Assembly (NCBI RefSeq): GCF_000003605.2
Contig: NW_003120924.1
Coordinates: 393,078-421,480, forward strand
Length of the DNA stretch: 28,403 bases
Reading direction: 5' to 3'
Source of the DNA: Saccoglossus kowalevskii
Lineage: Eukaryota > Hemichordata > Enteropneusta > Harrimaniidae
Shown: piece by piece, positions 11,710 through 23,200 of the stretch
Layout of the letters: every line of letters begins with the position of its first letter
Numbering within the stretch: position 1 is the stretch's first letter
Notes under the pieces: model-generated
Told to the model about the DNA's origin: nothing
The model's input: the letters and a program-made list of their open reading frames with translations, nothing else
Database searches by the model: none
Made by a program: the position numbers and the translations under genes

Positions 11710-13741
11710 ATTCTATCCTAGAATACTCAATTAATTTATCTGAAATACATCATCACTATGTCACACAACATGAACTTTGAAAAGTTAACCATGAATAAAG
11801 AGTTGACTAGAAAGCCAACAAAGTAATTTGCAAAGCCAGGAAATTTGTTAGAAAAATGTCCATGAACATCTTAGATGGCTGGAATTAAGCTTGAAAGCAG
11901 TTTCTAAGGGACTGTATTGAAGTATGAAAAGTATATTTCAACAGGCAAAAAAGTTGCCAGGAAAATTTAAAATAGCTATTCATCACCAGCAACTATCTCT
12001 TGGAGTACCAAAGAAAGTAATCACGAAGTTTTAACAATACATATGCAAAGAGGGTAGCATAACTGATAACCATTGTGTAAATCAAAGATCAAATACTATC
12101 TTGGATTGAGAATCAACCCCACCTCACCCCCACAGTGAGGTGACCAAACCTACTGACAGACTCCTTCACTGTTACAGATGTGGCTTAGACTTGGGTTAAA
12201 AACGTCCACAGGTGTATGTATTTGACTTGGCCTGGTTGACACAGGGAAAGCACACAGAGGCTTGCAAGGCTATGTTAGAGTATATAGCATTGATACAATT
12301 TAATGATCAGAATAAAGTCCATACTGAAATGAACCACATCTGATGTTGGGGAATTTATTGAGTTCAGTAATACATTATTTAGTGATTGCATGGTTCCTGG
12401 GAGGCACAGAGTCAGGACATGAGATAAAATACTTACATACTTACATAATGTAATAGTCACCAACATTTATTAAAAATTAGATATTAAGTACAAAATAACA
12501 ACAAGCAAGACACTTGAGGCACTGAGCCTTTCATTAAAAGTGTTAGCTCAAGTTACTTAATACGTAAGGCTTGGTTCTTATAAGAAGTTTAATTCAAAAT
12601 ATTTAAAAAAAACACATTTATTTTGAGTTTGGCTCAAGTACACACATAAAAATAAACATGTAAATACTGGTGTCAAAATAACACTGGAATGTGTTTTATA
12701 TATATGGGTTATATCACTGCTGTGTCTACATAACACAAACCACCTAGCCTCTGATGTTTTTAGAACATACAGAAAACCATTTAAGTTTCACATCTAATAA
12801 TTTTTATGATATAAAGATACAGCATTCCGAGAATAAAATTTTCGCTATAGTCACACGTGACTCATTGTTCTAAAGATTCTGAAGAAATGTATTTACTAGC
12901 TGCTAGAAAATGTCCTAGTTTTGCCAGACTCCCCTCAAAAAAAAAAAAAGCTGTTGACAGTATATATAGAGGATTGGACATCATTTGATTATCTATTATA
13001 ATGAATTATGAAAATGTCATGTTATGAAAAACATAACTTGTATTTAGGGGGCACAGAATGTACATATACACAGTATGTATAAACAAATCAATGAAAACAT
13101 GCAGTATAAAAAAATATCATTAAAATTACTGGTGATGAAAAAAAAAAACAATACATAATATATCCAGTAATTATAAAAACTATTTACATTCCTTTAATTC
13201 ATCATATATTAAGTACCAGTTTATACAATAAGAACAGCCTAAGATATGCGCTTTATCCGATTCCACCCTGCATGTATGTAGAATTTCAATAAAACAGTTG
13301 CATTTTGTGATGCCTTCTGAATTAACAGGAAAATCACTAAAATGTGGTACCATCAAATCAGAAGATATACCTGCATGTCTACATGTATACTACTCAATAA
13401 TAATAGACCATATGCATGACCTCCAAAAGGTCACACATCGTGGTACTTTCTGGGGGTACAAATTCACTATCAATTCAAATTTAACTATTATTATCTCACA
13501 AAAATGGAAGTAGTTATCTTTGGAATTCAAAAACAGTTAAACATACAAATGTAGTAAAAGTAGCTGCACATTATTGGAAATTCTTGCTGTGATGGAACAT
13601 CAATACCCCCTGAAAGTACCAGGAAGTGCAATCTTTAGGGGTCATGCATAAAGCCCATCACCCAACATAAACCTACATTCTGTGATCTATATTTAACACC
13701 TTATTGTACTTCCGAAAAAAACAAGAATATGTTATTTGCAT
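11710..13741. other. Non-coding stretch past the distal kinesin poly(A) signal
   Basis: AT-rich with short A-runs (12938, 13138). Two frames of 63 and 71 codons are unremarkable. I see no gene. Confidence 0.5.
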
Positions 13742-13747
13742 TTTAAT
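13742..13747 (-). terminator. Candidate poly(A) signal ATTAAA for the CaaX 3' end
   Basis: The minus strand reads GTTATTAAAATGC about 440 bases past the TAG at 14183. A T/G-rich run (CTTGTTTTTTTCGG) follows. No AATAAA or ATTAAA was seen on this strand between the stop and this point, so this would be the first usable signal. Confidence 0.35.
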
Positions 13748-14182
13748 AACCTTCTGTTTGATATTGCACAGTTTGTAAACATTCTACAACATATTTAGAA
13801 GATAAAGCGTGTATTGCAGAAAGTGGATATTCAGATTTATGATTCAAAGATTTGTGCATAACAAACGTTTGGATAGGCCGAATCAAGGACAAATATGGGA
13901 CCGGGCATAACAACAGGGAAATGGACGGATAACAGCAAGGACACTGGTTGAGGTACAGACATAATGGTGAATTAAAGATATCAGTGTCCCTGTTAAGCCA
14001 ATGCCACATAATTATAATCCAACAAGTGTCTTAGAATTAAATAGAAACAAGTGATCTACACAATAAATATTTCACTCGTTGAAAATAAAATGGTTGTTGA
14101 AATATAAAAACTGTAATTTGATAGTAGCATGTGGGTTCTGATCACATCCATGGAGACAGTAATGAGGTAACAAGGAGTTCAT
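13748..14182 (-). other. Possible 3' UTR of the CaaX isoform
   Basis: About 435 bases between the TAG at 14183-14185 and the ATTAAA at 13742. An 88-codon minus-strand frame (14009-13743) falls within it and shows nothing recognisable. Confidence 0.3.
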
Positions 14183-14223
14183 CTACATTATAGTACATGC
14201 TGCTGACTTTGGTGGAGCATCAC
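14183..14223 (-). CDS. KIF28P: KIF28P-like distal terminal exon encoding a CaaX box (CTIM-stop)
   Basis: The acceptor TTCTGTTTGTTTGTAG is followed by GT, then codons for DAPPKSAACTIM and TAG. Spliced to the exon ending at 16436 (single A) it gives GELSDAPPKSAACTIM-stop. Cys-Thr-Ile-Met fits the CaaX rule (two aliphatic-tolerant positions, Met last, favouring farnesyl). The exon is very short, so chance is possible, but acceptor quality, phase and motif coincide. AGT codons in the proximal terminal exon could also act as weak donors in the same phase. Confidence 0.5.
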
Positions 14224-17200
14224 CTACAAACAAACAGAATAAAATAACGTTAGAAATATGTATCATCGGTGCTGACGTTAAGGTATCGTTGGCTATCGTT
14301 AAAACTTAACAGACTTTTACCATATGGCTTTATTTTAAGAATCACAAAATTCAGATAAAAAGTGCGGTCACCAACAACTTTTTGATTTTTTAGCCATTTT
14401 ACCATTGGTTCCTATAGTAAAAAGGTTTTGTCATAACTAAGAAATGTTCACATATTGTGAAAAAATAATACGTTATTATTGGATGAGTACTTATGGTTAC
14501 CCTGAATTATTGTGATTTTTATTATGAAATAACACTTTAACAAGCCAATTTTTGTGTGTTTTTAGACAATTTTGTTGGTACTGCATAAAAGAAGCATAAA
14601 TTTGATGTCTAAGTAAATAATTATATTGAACAAATGAATCTAGGCAATTTATTGATCTAATCTAATAGATTGATTGCCTATGAATGACCTCAAAGATACG
14701 ATCAATGGCGGAATAGCGTGTCTGTTGCATATATGGTGTTAGTCTGTAAAGACGTGAAATACACAAGTTCTAAATCTGCATGTTTTGTCATCTTACTGCC
14801 TCATAATGTCTTGTTTTGGTCTTAGTACTTTATAATGTCATGCAGATCCGAGGTATGAATGGGAAGGCATCAACAACAGCTGACACAACAAACTACACAG
14901 TACTGTATGACAAGCATTCTTATAGTCAACATGTACAAAAGACAATCTATTCCATCTTTGATTGTGTTATGAGTGCTCGTTATTAAGTTTACTTTCGAAA
15001 ATCATATTGGATTCCTTAAAACACTGCATAAAACATTTTTTTATTTGTGAAGAGGTTATGATGCTCTTGTCCCAATGAACCTCTTAAATTGACCAATAAC
15101 AACATGATATGAACGAAAACATCTGGGAAAACTCAAGTCGTGGGCTTTGGGCTGTCCTTGACTAACTTTCTACTAGGTTGTTGACTACTTGCTAAGTTTG
15201 GACTAGCATCACTAGGAGTAGGAATCTGACTACTGGTATGCGCTGTCTTCTCTTTGCTAGTAGTGGCCTGCTTTAGCAATATCAGTACATCGTAAGACGA
15301 TGTATTGAGAGATGGCAAAGACATGATTTCAGAGAGACTTGATAATGAAGATGAGAGTGACAATGGTGATACATGACCACACTGATCTGAGAATAAAAAT
15401 AATCCAGACAGTTCATATATTATTCTGTAAGTTTAATAATACTAAACCATCAGTAATCTTTGTTCCCCGAATACAAAATATGATACACATATAGACAAGC
15501 TGTGTATATTGTGCAAGTACACCTGTGTTTTTTGTTCTAGGACAGATGTACAAGGTTGCTAATGGGTTAGAGGAGAACAACGCAATTGGATTCAAGATAA
15601 ATAAATTTTGGTGCCTTCTCTTTTCTTGTAAGCTTTCATCTGCGCAAAGTTGTTTCTGCAGATGTGTGCACATTGCATTTTGATAAACAACAATGTCGTT
15701 CATGAGCCACCCATATCGGGTGCATGCGTGGCATGTTAACCACAGCCGTCAAATAGTTCTGAAAATAAATAATCCCTATTCTGACACTACCTATAGTCGG
15801 TTGCTGCCACAATATTATCATTCAAATCGAGACTTTATTTCTCAGATTTGTGGAGAAGAGAAATAACAAACTTACAAATTATGTACAAAATTTGTTCTAT
15901 CCTCGGGGGCGGAGCTATGTCACAGACGTTCCACGTTGCTAAGACGCGCACCACTGTACATGCATTTCTATGGGCTCTTTTCGCGCTGCTGTGGAACGCC
16001 AGTCGAGCCGGTGAAAATTCAAGAAAACAACACAAACTCAACTTTGAAGTAATCCTGAACAACCAAATTTATATATGTTACACACGTAGGGCTAATCTTG
16101 TTGCACTGTTCAGAGGAGTCTCAACAATCATCCTAAAGTACCGTTTTCTGCGAGTTTTAGGCCTTTGTTTTCACCGCCAGGGTTGCCAAGCGGTGAAAAT
16201 GCCCGGATGTCCGCGCCCGAGGATTATTAAATATCGCATACACTTGAAATATGCCTATGGTAAATAAAAGGCATATTTTATTGATCCTTTAAACAAATGC
16301 ATTACAGCACAATCCTTTAAACAATGCGCTTTAAATAGAGTGAATACGCTATACACAAAACATTACTCTATTTTATTAACTTATACTGGAGTATAGATAA
16401 GGAGAATATATAAATTGAGTCTAGATTTATCTTACTTAGTTCACCAGCCTCACTATCCTTTGGAATTTTCTTCATAGCTGCCTCTGCTATCTTAGGGTGT
16501 TGTGCATTTAATACTACTTTTACAACTTCTGTTTGAATCCGAGCTTTATTATGTTTCTCAGCCACCTCTACCATTTTCTTAAATTGCCCCTGAAAAAAAA
16601 TATGATGCATTGGTTAGAAAATGACATATTGTATTTGTTCTATCAGAAGTGCATCTCCAATTTAAGCACATGGAACCCTGCAAGATATATTATAGTGTGA
16701 GCATCTTTAGTCCAGGCATGCCAGAGTTATTAGTGCAGGAGAACAGATGGATGGGATCAGGGATACACAGCGCCCTCTACAGTTGAAACACATACACATC
16801 TTGTCTTTATATACTTACTATTTTGCCCTGCAACCTTTCTTGTCTTTTTTTCAGCGTTGCTATTTGGAATACGAAGAAAGTTTTGTTGGCATCTACCGTC
16901 TGTAAGTAAAATAAACATGAAATAAGTGAATAACGTTGCTGAAATGAGCGTTGATGTCAGCTTTACCCAGTCAGACTCAGACAAGTACTGTACACTATGA
17001 TGCGTTTCTAACACCTGACATTATGATAGGTGGTCTCTTTTTGTGGAAGTTCATTAATTATTTGATTTGTGAATTAAAATATTCAAAATTAGGGTTTATT
17101 TTTATAAAATATTGAAGAATTTATGTAAAAAGTGCAGAAAAATTTGGCGATAAATTACGGTGGGTCAATTTGTTAATAGATATTTGAAGATCAAGAATAA

Positions 17201-20200
17201 TTAAAAAAAAAAGCTTGTTTGTCTTGATTAAATTGAAAATGTATAAAGACTCTCCTACAATAATTTTGACCTCCATACACAAGTTCATCAAACCAAACGA
17301 GAGGTCACAGGTCATTAAATAGTTACAGGTCACTTTATTATGTAAATTAAATTGGGATTGCACTTCATAAAAAGATGGTTACTAACACTGGTGATTGTGT
17401 CTGGTGACATCATAGCAGACTAACAACACACACAATAATGCTGGACAATAACTATTAAATTGATATGTTTCTTACTTTCTCCCCTGCATTACCAGCGATG
17501 TCCTTTCCCTTTGACAACGCCTGAGCCATCATCATTTCCTTGGTGTTCATTTTCTTGCCTTTCTTGTCACCTGCTTTCTGTTTTCCCCACACTTGTATCA
17601 TCAATACGCCGTCCTTTAAATACTCAATTAACTGCGATGTAGCCGGATTATATGAAAAGTTCTTCTTGTATTTGAATTCTGGGTTCGATGTCCCGCTAAC
17701 TACTTGGGTACGCTGTGGTTCTGTGTCCAAATACATAGTGTATTTGCAGTAAATATCCTATTATGAAGCAAGAATATGTTCAATTTAATCATAAGCATTA
17801 ACTCTACCGGTATATTTTATAATGCACACCATCTCTGAGAGAATGACAGTCCATTTGGAATTTTATTACTTTAGATTGAACATGATAAAACAAATTATAA
17901 AAGCACAAAGAAGTCGCTATGAGAGTTGTACTCGGCTACTAGTCATATTGGAGGTACATCAACCATTATTAGAACCATACGTATAGAATTAGCACCACTG
18001 AATGCTTGATAAAACAATCAGAGTTGTCAACTTGATGTTAGTATTTTGAGCCTCCTTTATATGCGACTGTGTTAAATAATAATTTTCAGCTCACATCATA
18101 GCAAAAAAGATTCCCTCAAGTAAGTGTAAATCAATATGAAGGAAAAATAAAATAACGGAAAGATTTATTTATACTTAAAATTAACTGCTTTGTAGCACAA
18201 CTGCACTTAATAAATTTCCCTTTTTCAGTAATTATGTAATTATATCTGTTTTTCTCCACTTTGCTACCACAAATAGACTCAAGAACATTTGCTATATGAC
18301 TTGACTGTGCTCCATAATTGAAAGTGGCATGTTGTGATTGGTCACATTTTTAATGAGTTACTAGTATGTTATTTTCATAATAATACAAATCTCTTTTTTC
18401 ATCTCTAATCATAAAGTATTTTAAATCATTTTAGTAGAGCAGTTGTTTCTGCACACAAGTCCTGCTGAGAGATGGATTGGCAACGCTGAATTCTGCTCTA
18501 GTTTGATTTACTGGTTATAAGTAGGTTAGATTTAGGTCATCTCTCCCAGACTGAAAACAATAATGGAAAGATGATCAATATTAAATCAATTTCTTAGAAT
18601 TTTTAGTAGCTAATAATGAATAATAAAATATATCAGCTGTCCATTTCTCATGATACATACAAACATTAACAATAGCATATTAAAATATTGAAGTGCTCAA
18701 AAAACTGAATTTACAAATTCTACTGTGAAAATTTCTGCTGATTGTCGGCAACTAGCAAGCTAAAATCTATTTATGTAAATTGACAAGAATGTATGTACCG
18801 TAAATATATATATTTGAGTTTATTTGTGATTTGATTCAAACTGGTTGACTGGCGACCATGTTGGTTTTATTGTCATGGGTCCTCAGACATGCTTTAACTG
18901 ATTTTTGTATGAACAACACACATGATGATTTGTTTTGTTATCTGATTAGAAATTTCCAACTGGTTTATGAGTTAGTTTTACAATTACCTGTATGTAGGAT
19001 ATGATTTTATTTTTAGAAGATGTCACTTTGACTGGACAAAATCTAATGTACCATCATCTGGAAATTATTATACTTATCAAACACATTCAAATTTTGCTGG
19101 CATTTGTAGATTATTTCCACTTACAGTATATTTATTGAGCAATCCTCTAGCTGCTTGTATCTTCATTACAAAGTTGATAGGCTGTCCCACCAACTCACTG
19201 GGATCCTCTACAAACACGTCATCTGCTTCTGTTAACTCCTTTCCTTTGTTATTACAAGGAATAGCTTCCACTTCCAGAATGCCCATCTCTTTGCCTTTAT
19301 AGTCAGTAATCTCCAGCGTTTCTCTCAAATCAATCTGTGACAAATAAATCATTAGCATTAATATACATCACCAAAATTTTGCCAATGTGATAACAAATAC
19401 TAGACATTTGTTCATGACATAATAAACAATTTAGTGCCAATTTTGTTGAAAAATTAACCTTTTCACCACCAGACTTTCTTTTTCTGCACTTTTTTCTTAT
19501 ATTCTTTATTATTTCTGGAAATAACCCTTAATTTTGGAGCCAACAGACAAAATTTGAGTTAATTTTCAGTTTTTACTCAAAAAATTTGGCTATTTTTGTC
19601 CCAATCTTCTGAGACAAGCCATGCATGGCACAGTCCCGTTAGTTATCAAATTTAAGATATATAGTTTTGTTTATAGTAATATAGCTGGAATATAACCATG
19701 TCGGGAATATGATTTTTTAACATTAAAATGATTGACATTTGTATCTGATCGTCAAACAAGTACTTGTCCATATTGAGAGATATTGCTCTGGAACAGCATT
19801 CAAAATCAGCCATTTTGAATACATGTACATGTTCCAGGTGAACATGTGTCGGAAACTCGTCGATACCATGCCAAAACGGCTCAGAGAAGTCATCCAGCGA
19901 AGAGGTGGACACACGCATTATTGACAATCGCCGCGTTCTATGTCTTCATGAATATTCATGAGCTTGCGTTTACACGGTATTCTCCATAGAGAATTCAAAC
20001 GTTTTTTCACTGTTTTGTTCACTGTCGTTTTTATTCAATCCTGCATGATAAAGACAATTTTGTTGTTTTTATTGTGTGTAAAAACGCATATTTTATTAGA
20101 TATATAAATATATTTATTCAAACCGTTATTGAGTTTATTTTATTGTATGATATCGTAGGTAGTAGCTGCGTGTAGTGTGGTGCGTAAATACTTTCTGGCG

Positions 20201-23200
20201 GGTCTGTATATATATAACATGATGTATGACGAATATATAAAATTTGAATTTAATCAGTCAAAGCATTTAAAAGATATGGTTCAAGAAGCCCAATCATTAA
20301 AACAAAATGGCCGCCAGTCAGCCATTTTGAATTTAATCTGAAAAATAAAATGACATACATCAGGAACCTGTAATGTCTAATGTATGTTATAAGTTTGAAC
20401 AAAATCCATCCATAAATGCCAGAAATGCTTGATATTTGATGATTTTTTTAGCACAAAAATAGCCAGCATTTGGCCACTTTGCTTTGAAAAGGATCGTCAA
20501 ACCAATATATCCCTATATCTATGACATGATGTATAATGAATATTGAAAATTTGAACATAATCAGTCAAAACAAGTCAGACATATGGCACAAGAACCACAT
20601 TCATTCAAACAAAATGGCCGCCAGTCGGCCATTTCGAATCTAATCTGAAAAACAAGCATCAAGGTTCCAAAATGTCTAATGTATATACCAAGTTTGAACA
20701 AAATCCATCTGTAAACAGCCGAGAAATGCTTGATTTTTATGATTTTTTAGCACAAAAATGGCCGCCATTCGGCCATCTTGAATCAGATCGTAAAACAAAA
20801 TGATGTGCATCAAGGTCCTATAATGTCCAACGTATATACAAGGTTTGAACAAAATCCATCAGTAAACAGCCGGGAAATGCTTGATTTTGATGATTTTTAG
20901 CACAAAAATGGCCGCCATTCGGCCATCTTGAATCAGATCGTGAAACAAATTGACGTGCATATGTATAATATCATGTATGATGTATGTGTGAAGTTTGATT
21001 GTGATTGGTCCAGGCATTTCTAAGATACAAGTCTGGACGCATGTACGCACACACGCACGCATGGACACACGCACGCACGGACACACGGAGGTCAAAACAT
21101 AAGTCCCCGTTTTCAGACTGCGTCCGAATGGGGACTAAAAAGTGCAGACTATGAACAGGACAATTTTGTGAATTTGTGATGAAAAGAGGGAACAGATGGT
21201 GAAAAGGTTAACTTGACTCGCTGGACATAGAATAGATGAATCTAAAATACTTTTGAAATAGAAACTGAGTGAATAGTAATTCTTGTTTTGTTTTTTACTC
21301 TTAGACTAGTCTACTCTATTTTCTTATTTATTTCATCTGACATCACTTCATGTATACAATGGGGTCTTATCTTTCTACTATTGATTTGACTACGTAGTGT
21401 AGTTATCAGTTGTTTTGTTCTTGTAGATTGTTTTTGTTGGTCATTTCTTTTGTGCTCTTGGACTTGTAAATTTCCTTATACTACTTTTGTATAGGGTTGG
21501 GTACGGTAATTCCATTTTTCCAAGCGTAGTGAACATTTCACTTGACATGCAGTATGAATAACACTGTAGGTGAATGTATTTCAACCAATTTTCCAATCAA
21601 AATGGTCATGATAGTAGGGCTTAACAGTACATGGAAATCACTAAGTCGTTGTTTGCATGGAAAAACATGATGGTACCTCTTTTAATTTGCGCTTTTTCTT
21701 TATTTTATTTATGTTCAGCAAAATACCAAGAATTTTCCACATTTCACAAGTCAGCTGAATTTTTAAGCAGAGATAAACATGGAGATAATTTTCCATGTTA
21801 GATAACTGCCCGCGACAATAACTAGAAGGCAGTTTCTTACCAAATATGCTATACTCTGTAAATATACATTGACACTACCAATATGAACTTCAGTATCAGG
21901 TGGTTCTGTGAAGGGATCTTTCTCCTGAAATGAAAATATAGATGAGAAATTGTGAGACAATAAATACATGAAAATAAGTGCTGATCAATAAATCTTGGTA
22001 GCCAGAAAACTGACCATACACACTGGGCATCTGAAGTTCTAGACAATCATTTGCATTTTTTTAAATAATAATGCTAAAACTGACCATACACACTGGGCAT
22101 CTGAAGTTCCAGACAATCATTTGCATTTTTTTAAATAATAATAATGCTAAAACTGACCATACACACTGGGCATCTGAAGTTCTAGACAATCATTTGCATT
22201 TTTTTAAATAATAATGCTAAAACTGACCATACACACTGGGCATCTGAAGTTCCAGACAATCATTTGCATTTTTTTAAATAATAATAATGCTAAAACTGAC
22301 CATACACACTGGGCATCTGAAGTTCTAGACAATCATTTGCATTTAGCATTTGCATTTTTTTAAATAATAATTTTGTGACAGATGATAATTCCCAACACTG
22401 AGGGTACTGTTGCTTCTCGTAATTTGTTTTAAGTGTAAATTACAAGTGCTGACAACAGACAGTGTATTTTGCTACAGTAACTGTTTTCCATGTTTGTGAC
22501 TACATGACTGTATAATTAGATTCCTATCATACAATAATGGTATCATGGCAATTTATTTTCCTTCAGTGAACCTCAATCTGTGCACCTTAAAGGGGCACTT
22601 CCAGTTAAGCCTAATCTCACAACAAATTTACTTTCTAGATTGAAATTACAATGGATAACAAAAGATAGATTAACTTTTTAAACAACATAAACAATAGTGT
22701 CCCATGATTCTTTGGGTTCCCCTTTAACTAAGTTTATCCTACAGTCGCATCTCAGTGTTTGTCTCAGCCGTTGGCTTGTTTTAACAGTACATATATTGCA
22801 TTTAGCAACAGAAACCCTATTTCATGTTAGAGACTACATTAGACTGTGTATGGCCATTTTTATCAAGGTTACTCTAAAATTGTATCTGTTAGTAATACAT
22901 GTAGTTCATGAATTTTGGTATCAGTAGCTTTGGTCTCCTCATTGAGTCTTTGGTACACTTACACAGGATAGGGGCCTTGTTGGTGATCAACCCCAAATAA
23001 GATTTCAACAACTCCTGGTAATTATGAGCAGTAATCATGAGCAGTGCGTAATCTAGCGATCTTGAGTCAAAAAAATGTTGTGACCCCTGATTTTCTTCAG
23101 TTTTAAAACCTGACTACCAAATTACATATTCTGTAACTAAAGTGAGATGTTTTTAAAGTCTACCAAATCACTTTTTATTTTCTGTTGTGTTATTTGCACG

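Noticed and set aside
15413-15821. Two overlapping minus-strand frames (96 and 61 codons) after a TTTATTTTCAG acceptor-like site near 15760
   Set aside because: Considered as an extra kinesin exon, but no donor restores the frame and the 16436-15386 junction already fits.
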